Shown: positions 46,921 through 58,359 of the stretch, piece after piece | Layout: the number at the start of each line of letters is the position of its first letter | How positions within the stretch are numbered: position 1 is the first letter of the stretch | Origin: Apostichopus japonicus | Lineage: Eukaryota > Echinodermata > Holothuroidea > Aspidochirotida > Stichopodidae | Length of the DNA: 64,000 nucleotides | Reading direction: 5' to 3' | NCBI RefSeq assembly: GCF_037975245.1 | Contig: NC_092576.1 | Coordinates: forward strand, 16,340,111 to 16,404,110 | Notes under the pieces: model-generated | Seen by the model: only the letters and a program-made list of their open reading frames with translations | Databases searched by the model: none | Told to the model about the DNA's origin: nothing | Translations under genes and position numbers: made by a program

Positions 46921-47936
46921 CAGGGGCGTAGCGAGCGGGGGGGGGGGGGGGGTGGGTAGTGTGTATAATAATTTGGTCGCTGTCGGCAAATTTTGGGTCT
47001 GTCGGCAATAGGAGAAAAGGTGAAGAGAGCGGAAGGGGAAGAAAGAAGGAAAGCTGAATAGAGAAAAGGAGAACGGAGCTTCTTTATCGGTTATTTCGAT
47101 TTTCCAGTTCTTCATCTGATAAACTCATTCACTAATCCAATCACCCGACGCCTGCAAGTTAAAAACCTCTCGGCAAATAACTGATAATGTCACGGCCGTC
47201 AGTATAGCTACTGTAGCCAGGCTCAGCTAAGCGAGTGCCAGAATCGCCGGCAACTCAGTGAAAGAAATGGAATTAAAGGCTTCCGTATAGGCCGTAGCCC
47301 ATGAGTCGTGCTATCGTGTGCAACGTGTTGTTATTATCCTCTGTTCAGAATGACGTCATCGCAGATGTCATTCGTTCTCCGTGGAAAACTTAAGGGCACG
47401 GCTCACGAATTGTACACAATTTTTAACGTTTCTCGCTTGTATATCAATGAATGTTGTTATTTCTCATTACCGGAAAGTTTTCTGAACATTTTCATCACGA
47501 AGTTTCACTATTTCAACGATCGGTGAAAGAGAAAACACGTTCGATAATTGGTCCCAATTAATTCTTCTTCTGCCGACTGCCATAAAAATAATATCGAAAT
47601 GGAAATTCTACGGTGCCAAATTTGACTTAAAATATGCACCAGATTGCATCTAAGGACGTTTCAAAACTAAAAATTTTCCAAAGGGGAGGGGGACACCCCC
47701 TCCCCTTAGACCCCTCCCCCATTTCAGTCACCACTTCCAGATCCGTCGGCAAATCAAATTTGACTTAAAATATGCACCAGATTGCATCTAAGGACGTTTC
47801 AAAACTAAAAATTGTCCAAAGGGGAGGGGGACACCCCCTCCCCTTAGACCCCTCCCCCATTTCAGTCACCACTTCCAGATCCGTCGGCAAATCAAATTCT
47901 CCACACCCCCCAACAAAAACCGCTACGCCCCTGAAT
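46921..47936. mobile_element. Possible third TIR element, CAGGGGCGTAGCG ends
   Basis: CAGGGGCGTAGCGAGCGG at 46,921 and its inverse AAAACCGCTACGCCCCTG ending near 47,933 are inverted. The flanks do not show a matching target duplication, so the pair could come from two different copies. It contains a G-run (46,938-46,952) and the 138-bp tandem duplication. Confidence 0.5.
47619..47893. repeat. 138-bp tandem duplication, almost identical copies
   Basis: Two adjacent units begin CAAATTTGACTTAAAATATG and contain GGGGAGGGGGACACCCCCTC. I see essentially one difference (ATTTTCC versus ATTGTCC), so the duplication is recent or homogenised. Confidence 0.9.
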
Positions 47937-48564
47937 AGGAAGCAAGAAATAGTCCACAAATTCCGATATTTTTTCGGTCGGTGATCCGTTTCCGCTTATT
48001 ATCGGGCCCTCCCTTAAAAATACTTCAGGTTCTTGGCGACTACGTTGCGTTAGATAGTGTAAAACCGCCTACACCCCCCTTTCATTAATAAGTATATCAT
48101 AATTATCTCATTGAACATATCTTGTTTTATGTTTTTCTTGGGGTGAATCTGGCGTCATAATTTTCGCGCAAAAGAAAAAACGAATCGACGCAATAATAGT
48201 GTATGCATTGTACATGCACTGTTGAGCGTTCTTAAATATGTGTCTATCGAGAAAAAATATGTGCACAAAAAAGCGTGTCTGCAACGTTTCTGGTTTTTCT
48301 AGTTTCTGGCGAAATGTTTCACCATTTTGCATCTAAGCACTCACAATTAACCAAAAATTTCCAAGGGGGAGGGGGCCCCTCCCCTAGACCCCTCCCCCAG
48401 GACGCAGATTACTAAAGTGCTACCATCGGGATGTCGGCCCCCCCTTTCTCAAAATCCTGGATCCGCCCCTGATAGAGATTTCGTTGAAGCCAGTGTCATT
48501 CTCTGCTACCAATATATTGTAGCCAACCAACAATACCAAATTAAGCTCGTAGAAAGTTAACTCG

Positions 48565-48638
48565 TCTAATGGCTCAGTTGGTAGAGCAGTGGACTGGTAA
48601 CCCTGATGAACCGAGTTCGACTCCATCAATGGTTGGTT
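48565..48638 (+). pseudogene. tRNA-Thr(GGT)-like sequence, degenerate
   Basis: The D-arm region TGGCTCAGTTGGTAGAGCA, the anticodon loop CTGGTAA (anticodon GGT) and the T-arm GAGTTCGACTC are recognisable and correctly spaced. The anticodon and acceptor stems do not pair. It is a tRNA pseudogene or the head of a SINE rather than a working tRNA. Confidence 0.55.
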
Positions 48639-48726
48639 AAACACGTTTAAATTTTCTTTTTCTATTTCAGTAGTCGACGCTGAAGTCTTGATATATTAAT
48701 TCAACCATTTAAATTACTAGCTGATG

Positions 48727-49065
48727 TGGTGGCCGATGTGGTTAAGAGGGTGACGAAAGACTCATTCCTCGTCGGTCGTGTAAATCGTGGCTAGGGTTCA
48801 AAACAGGCCTCTGGCGATAATACCATTGGCTGTAGGTATGGTGCTTTTTGTGGCCTAGGATCCCGTGCCATGTCTCCCTTGTTGTCGCAAAAGAACCCGG
48901 GGGGATTCGCAGAGGGTCGGTCAAATCGACCAGAAGCGTACTAGGTGGCGTGCGTGAATCCTTGCCTTTGGCCAGAGGTGGTAACATCTCTGCGACCGGC
49001 ATGCTTGCAGCCACCGTCCACTGAATACGTGGCCTGATGAGGCGCTGTTCTCCTAAAAGTAAATC
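48727..49065 (+). mobile_element. tRNA-Ser/Leu-like SINE
   Basis: The head GTGGCCGATGTGGTTAAGAG resembles the box A region of a class II tRNA. GGGTTCAAAACAGGCC, about 70 bases later, resembles box B with a long variable arm between. A GC-richer body follows (CTCTGCGACCGGCATGCTTG) to about 49,065. No terminal duplication was identified. Confidence 0.5.
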
Positions 49066-49069
49066 TACG

Positions 49070-49670
49070 GATGCCTTTAAGTGCCATATAGTTATTTTAT
49101 ATTACAAAACACCCTGTTTCAAACTAGAGCCATCGAATTCATTAAAAGACTTTTTTTGTCAATCTGAAAGGGGATATGGATTTCATTGTAATGGGTTATT
49201 TGTGGTAAGCTAAGCAACACATTCAAACAGTAATGTGGTTCACAAGGGTTTGCAGGAACTTAATTAAACTCATTGTTTGATATAAATGTATTGGTAAAGA
49301 TTTACACAACCTACACCAAAACAAGCATTATATTCGTTGCAATACTAGAGACATAAAAGCCGGCAAGACCATGAGATAAAATTTTAATATATATAGAATT
49401 CAATCTATGTCACTTTTGCAAGAAAACCAAAGTATACCAGTGTCAATATGGTCCCACTATAAGCAACAGTGTTGTAGCAAATTCTCATACCGGATAGTAG
49501 GTAGTTCCGGAAACTGAGTGATTCTTCAGAACTTTGTTTGAGATTCACAAAAGAATATACCCCGTATTGTGTTTTGATAACTTTAGCAACAAAATTAACT
49601 TTGATATGCCGTGGACCGTTAAAAAACCACTACTCTCTGTCTTGCTAGGTTGCATCACATTTACTTAATT
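49070..49670. other. No recognisable feature
   Basis: AT-rich unique sequence. Confidence 0.5.
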
Positions 49671-49679
49671 TTTGTTTGT

Positions 49680-50160
49680 GTTTTGGAATGACCCTTGAAA
49701 CAGTTGAGATTCACTATTTAAAGTGACTGGACCTTTTAGTTTATTACACAGTCCATCAGACTAGTTCCTCGGTTGCAGTACAAAACTCAATGGGAGGTAT
49801 TTAGATTATATGGTCTAAAATGAAATGTTTATAATTTATTACAAATGTGTTAAGGACTAATGATGTCGAATGCCATCCAATGGTGCTCTGTTGCTGATAT
49901 GAAGATTATCGAACATATTCTGGTTGACCTCAAAACAACGGATTAACATAAACACGGATTAACAACGGATTAACTATAAAAAAAACTGCAGTGAGGAGCC
50001 GACGTCAACACCACCAAGGTAGCCTAAACGAATTTTCCAGAAATTCAGTATATTTAACGATAATATCTTGAATAAAAATGAAATAGCTACAGAAACGTTA
50101 TTGGATTCAAAGTTGTATGCTTTCTTTGTATTATAACATATCAAGACTAAAATTCTGTCT
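49680..50160 (+). repeat. Old diverged duplication, left copy
   Basis: Aligns in order with 52,310-52,800. Shared words include CAGTT..TTCAC..TTTAAAGTGA.TGGA, AAACTCAA.GGGA, ACAAATGTGT.AAG and GATGGTGCTC-like. Divergence is considerable. Confidence 0.55.
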
Positions 50161-52309
50161 TATTCATATTTAATTATTTATATGAGTACCTGTCGATTAT
50201 TCTCCCATGATTGATTACCAGGAATATTTTCAAAGAAAAGTCACCCAGGAAAGAACCTGGGCACGGAAACCAAACTACCGCACTACTGATCCGCTCTCAA
50301 CCCTTGCATCGAGACTGTGACTTTGTGATCATCGGCAGGTGTGTATAACCATTCCCCTCGAAAGGTAACATATGCTACACATGATCTTCGAGGGTGTCTT
50401 CAACTCTTCGGTCTGTCTGTTCGTTGTACACGTCTCAGGATTAAACTAGTTTGATCTCGGAAGAATGTTACCCGATTCATTGTTCTTTATTCTATTGGTT
50501 TTACAAGTCAATGGACTACATTCTGATGAACAATGAACAGATGAAGAAAACTGCCATTAATGGAATACCAAGTAGTCCCCGTTATGTCCAACACGTAACA
50601 CACTAATGGACTTTATCGATACTCATTGACGAACCACATCTTCCTTATTCAAAACCAGTTTATAACAATAGAGAGAGATTAATGCCGTTCAAGTGTTGCA
50701 GTTTGCTTTCATAATACTAAAACCTGTACGACAAGATGTTTACGCTATGTGAGCAGTCCAGAATTTACAGTGAACATATAGCGTTTTAACCGGCTACCGG
50801 TAACACGTATCAACTATTCAATTGATGACTATATAACGACGAAAATATATTAAGCACATGGACATTAATATCCTCCATGTGAGGCTCATTTGCATCCATC
50901 AATATCATTTGCTGTAAAATAAACCTTGCAAGCAGTTTTTTTCCCGCAATCTGGGAAATCAAACTCGACCGCTTCGAGGAAATTTAAGGTCCCTGACAAG
51001 CACCGTGTAATGGTATCCCATCGGTAGGACCAGGGATGATAATATAAGAAAATCCCTTTAATGGGTTCCAAATGAGAAAAATAGAAGACTATAAATTAAA
51101 TTCGTTGACAATTTGTTACTTGTTGGTGAATAGATCCAGTTATGTTTTTGTATGACGTTTGTTTGGTAAAGTAACGCAAACCCGGTCGAGATGTGGTACC
51201 AAGCGGTACCATTATATTGCAACAGCACTAAAAGCCAATGGCGTGCGCAAGGAGAGGGCGGGAATGCCTCCTTCTTCAAGATCCTTCATTCTCATCTGGC
51301 TGCTGTAATAAAATTTCAGCCTCGTAAACCTAATTCGCCACTGCAACAGGCATCTGTCAATACTTGTATACAATATAATTATATAATTTTATCTGTACAT
51401 ACCCTTCTTAGAAGAGTCTTAGTAAGGTAGTAAAAGCACACCCAGCCATTTTCAGGTGTCTATGTGATAGAGATGAACGACATACCCCGAAAAGATAAAA
51501 ACATGTTACTCCACCCTGCAGGGAAATAGCAACTTAAAAGTTATTTGACAGACAAAGGTGATAGCTTGAACAAATCAAAATATTACACACTGATTCTCAT
51601 TTGCATTGATTTTTATAGACTTATTACTTATTACAGTACCTATTTTCCGTTATAAAGTTGGGCTTCCAAAAATAATGGTGGATCGAACATGTTGAATTTC
51701 TGAGCATGTACCTAATAAGTTATGCTTTTATTCTTCAGTGTCAAGTGTTTAAATTCAGCTTGAAAATGGGAAAAAATAAGAAAAAAGGAAAATTAAAAAG
51801 AAGAAGAAGAAGAATAGGTAAGGGAATAGCCATGTTTGTACCTTCTGGCATTCAATGCAGCTGATAATCCGAATGTTTGCATCATGATAACTGCAAATGC
51901 ATCTATATCTTATATTTAAAAGTACTCGTGGTAGTCAAGATTCAATTTCATAAAACAGTGGGGTAAAATGATCTGAAAGTTACTGGTGTTGTATTTAGTG
52001 ATAGTCTTGAAAACAAGAAGAAATAAACAACATTAAGACGGTAAAACTCCCACTGAAAACTCCCCATTTTAATAATCCACTGCACATGTATTTATGTGAT
52101 AAACGGATTTTTGTTTTTAACATTTGATATGAACTGGAATCATAATGAACAGATTAATATTTTTGTTATTTAAGTTTAGTCAGGCAGGAATGAAGAACTC
52201 TTCTTTTTTATTGCATTTCATTGTTTTTATTTTTTTGTCTTATCATTGTTATTAGACCATCTTCCTTATCGAATTAAATTTTTGTTTCCTTTTCTATTTC
52301 TTCTTTTCA
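50161..52309. other. No recognisable gene
   Basis: Unique AT-rich sequence. Frames at 51,071-50,886 and 51,279-51,058 (minus) have no motifs. Confidence 0.45.
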
Positions 52310-52800
52310 ACTTCAACCCTTAAGCAGTTGACGTTCATCAGTTAAAGTGAATGGAGTATGTAGTCTAACACACCGATTATTAGATCAGTTCCATCAGATG
52401 TAACACTAAACTCAACGGGAAAAATAAGACATTTAATGGCCCTCCAATAACATGTTTACAATGCATATACAAATGTGTCAAGCACAGATGGTGCTCAATG
52501 TCATCCAAAGATGCTTTCTGTTGTTCCTATGATATAAATATGAACATGATGTTTTTGGGCTGAATTATCAAAATTGATAGAAGGGTTGATTAACCTCATC
52601 CTTTAGATATGCAATGAAGAAGTGACGTCTCATCAATGTTAGTCTTCAAATACCGATCCAGAGATTTAGCATATTTTAATGCTTAAGATTTTGAAAAAAC
52701 CGGAGTAGCTATATATTGAAACACTATCAGCACTATCTTTTTCTGTTATTGTAAATACAAAGACATTCTCCCTAAAGTTATTTTATTTAAAGTCTTCAAG
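52310..52800 (+). repeat. Old diverged duplication, right copy
   Basis: Partner of 49,680-50,160, about 2.65 kb downstream in the same orientation. Confidence 0.55.
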
Positions 52801-55290
52801 ACGATGCCTGTATATCATCTTACAGTATCCTGAATCTTCCCAACGGACAGTCAAGATTAATATTCCTAGTGACTTCAGGGTTGTGGTTACCTAGGGCGTG
52901 CATACGCAGTGACCCTCAAACTACAAACATGGTCAACTGAAGGTTAAGTTTTATTTAATCATCATTTTCGTATATTTCACATTGCATGAAACTTTGGTCA
53001 TTGTGTATCCCGACTGCACTGTCCAAAACAGGCTATGCTTGATATTTGGGATTGAAGCCTCGATTACGTTTACCAAAATTCTACCGATACCCACCAGTCT
53101 AGCTATACGTATTTGAGTGTGATGTTCTGCACTGAATTAAGCCATCAAAAGCAACATTTCATCCCACCATGACGCCAATTGTGCTCCCACCATTCTTGGT
53201 GATGACTGTTCCCCTGATACAAAAAAGGAGCTCGCCAAAACCACTACAGACTTCAGTGCCATGTCATATCCAGCATGAACCATATTGCACTTTCCTCATA
53301 CCCACATGATCCATGGGGTGATTTAATTACTCCTGTATCCTTCAAATATATCCTTAGACTAAGGTATATAGGGATTGAATTTTATATAACTACATGAGCA
53401 CAATAAGATGTCAACCTTCAACATGATCATGTATATATTAATTATAAATGGAGCAGTTGAGAAATAAAGACAGCTAGGGTGAGAAAGTACATTTATGAAT
53501 GGAATTATATGGATTGCACTATAATATCTCATTCATTTAACTTTTCATATTATCTAGTTTGTGGGTGAGTAGGTGTCAGTTTATGCTGGAGTTGCAGATC
53601 TATAATTTAGAGTTACCATTGTGCACTGGGGTAACGCTGACTAGTATTTCCACATCTTTCCCTTTGGGCCAATACGAATGCATGAGATGGCCAGTCAATG
53701 TTTATAGTGTTATATCATTCGCTGTATCAGTAGCTTTAAAGGTGCGCCAGCTTCCAGCATTTTTTATTGACATTTATTATTAAACTGATTTTATTTTACT
53801 TTCTCAAGGCCCAAAAATATTTATTAGTTGCTATGGATATTGCCTGTATTTTCTTAATTTTCAACATTTAATTTAGCTGAATGCTACTTTGGTTGTGCTT
53901 ATTCATTTTCCACATTGGCAATCTCAATTTGAAAGTAATTAATATTTTAAGGTAACCTTGAGTATTTTATTTCCAGTGTAGATTACAACTTAATCCATAA
54001 GATTACAATTATCCTCATTCTCCAAAAAATATTTAATATTCTTCATCCTAATAGGAATTTAAATAGAGTAAATTCTCTATTTCTGATCCCAGTGTCATGC
54101 AAGTTATGAAGACCATCTTCATTTTGCAGGAAATGAGCACATAACTGATGGGTAAGATATATATATATCATTTAATTATCCAATATATTTAAGGAGATAG
54201 CTCTGCAGGCTTAATATATTCATATATACAGTTATGTGTACTCAGCTAGCTCTCTCTGATATGAATATAATGCCCTGTATATAGAATTGCTTTACACAGG
54301 GGCATAACTACTGATTGTCAATGTTGAACCACTGACTATACAGACTCTCCTTCCCACTGCCCTCCCCCACCATTATCCAAAAGAAAAACCAACAACAAGC
54401 AGGGTTTCCCTATTAAGTTCAAATTGCATATCATGCAGATTTTCTCAATGTCAATACTCTCTGAAACAAGACCCTTAATAATGTGAATGTGGTATTCTTT
54501 CTTCACTTATGGCCAGTCATATCAGAATATAAAAATAACAGGCATTTTAGAATGCGTGATTCTGAAATTGATTATTTATTAACTAATACACTTTCAGCTT
54601 CCCAAAATTCGCTTCAACTGCAAAACGAAACACTTAGGTACACTTAGGTTACTTTGAAATTTCATCCTGGGAGATTTACTTCATAAATTGAAGCTTAAAT
54701 ACAAAATATATTCAGCGTATAAAAATTTACCATATTAATTCAATATGTTAAATTCCAGATATGCAAGGCACAGTCAGTATAGTAGCATGAATATCGAACC
54801 ATGTAGATTTGTTCTAAAGTAATTAATTTTCTATATCATTTTGTCATCCTCTTTGGTTACTTTTTAGGAATATATATGTTACATACAATTCACACACTTC
54901 ATACTTCAGCATGTCCAACTACTAATGAGATTGTAACTTTGAAAACTACTCTAGTACACTGCAAATATAAAAAAGTGATGACACCAAAGCGATTGTCACC
55001 CAAACATGTAAAGTATAAAGGAACCCCTTTCCCGACCCCCCCCCCCCCCAACACTCATAGATCCTGTGTTGATAACTTTGATGATGTAACTACTTTGATG
55101 ATCATACTCTAATTACTAATTTAATATGTATGATTACTTATGACTCTATAACCCAAACTAGGTGAATATTTAGTATACCTGAAGTAAAACCCCCACGGAA
55201 GCTTAAAAGTGCCGTTAACATAAGTAGCACTTTTCCCCATAAGTAGACCTTTTAGTAAATTGTTTAGATCACAAGAAAATATCTTATCAA
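52801..55290. other. No recognisable gene
   Basis: AT-rich, with a C-run at about 55,038-55,050. A 74-codon frame at 53,559 lacks motifs. Confidence 0.5.
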
Positions 55291-55294
55291 ACAT

Positions 55295-55401
55295 CAGAAA
55301 AATGTTCGATTGCTCAGTTGCTTTAACTCCACAATTTACTATTATTCTGCAAAATGTAAATTCTTCATTTCATACCAACTGAGCAATCGAACAATTTTCT
55401 G
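55295..55401. repeat. 26-bp near-perfect inverted repeat (hairpin)
   Basis: CAGAAAAATGTTCGATTGCT (continuing CAGTTG) at 55,295-55,320 pairs with 55,376-55,401 at 25 of 26 positions. The loop is 55 bases. Confidence 0.9.
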
Positions 55402-55504
55402 AAACATATTCAATTGACAGCTTCACTACGGCAGTCGTAAGGCGATGTGGAAGACGTAAAGTTACCATATTAGTATAACACAACATCTTGACAAACTATT
55501 GTTG

Positions 55505-55640
55505 AGATACCGAGTTACGCTAACTTGACATCTCCGTAAAATTCGTCGAAACGTTGAGTTGCCATTTTACATCTAACTCGTCATCTCGACAACATTTTTA
55601 TTTTTGGCGATACCAAGTTACGCTAGCGTGACATCTCATT
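55505..55640 (+). repeat. Short direct repeats around GATACCGAGTTACGCTA
   Basis: GAGATACCGAGTTACGCTAA with TTGACATCTC (about 55,505) recurs as GCGATACCAAGTTACGCTAG with CGTGACATCTC (about 55,607). Small dispersed or tandem motif; function unknown. Confidence 0.6.
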
Positions 55641-56504
55641 AAAATTTTAAAATTTGAGACAAAACATGACCAAATGAATACGTCACCTATGCTCAAATGT
55701 TCCCTACATGGTAACATGTAATAATGTAAAATATATGTAAGAAAGACCAAAAAAGTTTCTGATAACTTTGCCTCTACCTCCCTCCCTACCCATATTTCAT
55801 TGTATTGTGTTATACTAAGCATATACCGTCAATGTGTAACATAATGTGCAAGCTACATCCATTCAAATATAGTACTCATTACTTGTTATAATAAGATATG
55901 AAATGTCATTATTTCTAATTCTAACATATTTAAATTATTCTAAAAGTCATAAGGGGAAGGATATGGTATTCTTTGGAATTGAACAAAGCAAAGGTTAATA
56001 GTTTAATTGCTCACTCACCACAAAGCAAATTAGCTTTAAAGATATTTTGCTCTCTTTGTCCATGTCTTATGGTAGTAGTTCTTATAAGCAAGGAGTTAGT
56101 TTTAAGAAAAGGCTCTAACTACGTGGGGAGACTCAAAGGGAAAGCCCCTTTGTCTGCAAATCATTTTTATGTCATTACTAATTTAAAAGCTAATGCTAGA
56201 ATGTGTGAAAGATGGAAGCACCCCTTTTTCTAGGATGGTAGTACTTCACATGGATACAATTCCCCAGTTCACTACCATCTATTAATAATTAATTTCCAAT
56301 TAGTCCTGGATACATTAGTGACAAAAGGGTTTGTTGTTTTAAATTCAAGCTTGTACCTCTTCTCCCAGCCCCTTTCCAACTAGCTCTTTAACAATTTATA
56401 GTAAAGTTAGCACAACATGTGCCTGTACGCAAGAACATACTTTTAAATGTAAAAGTTCTCAAACTGTATACCTATGGAGACTTTCATTTGGTACAATACT
56501 ATCC
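55641..56504. other. No recognisable feature
   Basis: AT-rich unique sequence. Confidence 0.5.
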
Positions 56505-57110
56505 TTGTTTACTATCAATCAAATATTCACAAACAAGGACTCCAAATTAAACCAGTACTCCAAAATAAAACTATTACTCCCTCACTGTAAAGTATACAAA
56601 GAATTACGCAAGATGTGCACCTATTTCAGCTCAGACATAAACATTAATTTGAGTTGCAACTTAAAACAAGTCACGATCAAGGACTTGAAAGTTAACACGG
56701 TACTCCACAATAAAAACCGTTACCCCACTTTGTACTGTATAGAAAGAATTATGTCAGGTTTGCTAGTTTCTTGTCTGAAATATTAGGTGAAAGTTGGAAA
56801 ATTTTAATTCCAGATTTGTTTTCTAAAAAAAGCACCTACTTGAGTTCAGACTCAGAAAATAACTTGAAAAGCAACTTCAAATAGTCACGAACAAGGATTT
56901 TTAAGTTCGAACAGTACACCACAATAAAAAATCAGTACCCCCACACTGTACTGTTTACCAAGAATTATGTAAGTTTTGCTAGGTTCTTGTCTGAAATATG
57001 AGGTAAAGGTTAAAAAAAATAATTCAAGATTTGTTTCCAATAAAAGACACACATTTGAGTTCAGACACAGGTATTAACTTGAGTTGCTGCTTTGATTTCA
57101 AAGTTTAAAC
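56505..57110 (+). repeat. Tandem repeat, about 214-bp unit, 2.7 copies
   Basis: Blocks GTACTCCACAATAAAAA...GTACTGT...AAGAATTATGT at about 56,552, 56,699 and 56,913, and AGATTTGTTT..AAA..CAC..TTGAGTTCAGAC at about 56,812 and 57,025. The first unit lacks about 70 bases. Confidence 0.75.
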
Positions 57111-57179
57111 AGTACTTTGATCATTGTTTGAACCAACACCTTCTTTTGGGTAATATGTTGTCCCTAAATATTGTTCTAG

Positions 57180-58358
57180 ATCCATTCATTCGAATATTTA
57201 AATAGCAAAGATACTACTATTTCTAAGGTCTTATTTCTCGATTTTTCCAGTGCTTTTAACACGGTTCTTCAAAATTGTTTAATCAAGGACATGCAAGGGT
57301 TCGCTAAAGAGCCATGGTTGTTACATTGGATATCAAATTTTATGAATGGCTGGTGTAGACAGGTAAAATATTCTAAAGGTCTGACGGAAAAATTAAAAAT
57401 AAATGTTGGTGTCCCTCAAGGCGGTCCTCTGTCTTCTCTTCTGTTCACAATATATACTGACGAAATAAAATCTACTTCTAAATGTTCTGTGGTGAAATAT
57501 GCTGATGACACTGCTATAGTGTGCAATGTATCAAAGCGAACGCATCAGGCTGACCAAGCAAGTTATAAAACTGATATATCAAATATTGTAGATCTGTGTG
57601 ATGGGAAGAATTTAAGACTCCATCCAAAGAAATCTAAGGAAATGGTTTTTGAGAATATAAATATTAAACATGAAGGTAAGTTAACTAAAATCTCAATTAA
57701 AGATGCGGAAGTAGAACGCACTCACCATACAGTATATCTAGGTGTTAGTATTGATGACAAACTAAGTTTCATTGGTCATATAAGCAGAATACTTAAACGG
57801 GTGTACTTCATAGTCTCAACTTTATCGTATATAGTTCCATATTTTCATGTTGATGTAAGGAAAAGAGTTTTTACTGCCAATATCTTACCATACCTAACAT
57901 ATGCTGTTTCTGCTTGGTATCACTTTTTACTAATTAAAGATAATAAGAGAATTATTATTTTTTTAAAGTATTGTTCAAGAATTTTAAATATAGATTTTAA
58001 CTTTCTTATTAGTACTGTAAACAATGCTGCTAAAAATGAGTTCATGAGAAGTGTAAATTGCATACAGAAAAATTACATACATTCTTTGCATACCGAACTT
58101 AACTCTCTACTTCGAGAAACTACTAGGTATAATTTGAGAAACAAAGCAATAACACCAAAATTCAGAATTAATGTGTATAGAAATAATTTTATTTATCGTG
58201 CTGCTATTTATATACAAATTGGTAATCTGGAAAATTTATTGCAGACAACTGCACTTGTACGTTTGTATATATATATATGTATGTATATGTGTGTGTATGT
58301 GTGTGTATGTGTGTGTGCGTGCACTCACCTTTACATTAATTGTGGAGCCAGTGACTGA
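57180..58358 (+). mobile_element. 5'-truncated non-LTR retrotransposon with open reverse-transcriptase frame
   Basis: The frame is open from 57,180 to 58,358 (393 codons); the first ATG is at 57,291. It begins inside the reverse transcriptase: KVLFLDFSSAFNT (about 57,225), NVGVPQGGPLSSLLFTIYTD and KYADDTAIV (about 57,497) carry the catalytic aspartates. HPKKSKEMVF and YLGVSIDDKLSF follow, then a C-terminal tail with YNLRNKAI. The pattern fits the CR1/Rex/Jockey group. The last 30 codons come from a (TATG/TG)n microsatellite (58,258-58,320) that has replaced the natural end. The endonuclease is absent. No stop codon interrupts it, so it is a young truncated insertion. Confidence 0.85.
58258..58325. 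repeat. (TA)n/(TATG)n/(TG)n compound microsatellite
   Basis: Compound dinucleotide and tetranucleotide repeat at the 3' boundary of the reverse-transcriptase frame. Confidence 0.9.
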
Positions 58359-58359
58359 A

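Larger units (their letters stand above)
44132..48471. mobile_element. Outer TIR element, CAGGGGCGGATCCAGG type, with 5-bp target duplication
   Basis: Left end CAGGGGCGGATCCAGGGGGG at 44,132; right end (reverse complement) CAGGGGCGGATCCAGGATTT ending at 48,471. Both are flanked by ATAGA (44,127-44,131 and 48,472-48,476). A second inverted block, about 44,440-44,517 against 48,003-48,085 (CTATCTAACGCAACGTAGTC and complement), shows the inverted repeats are several hundred bases long. The interior is filled by later insertions. No transposase was found, so it is non-autonomous. Confidence 0.75.
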
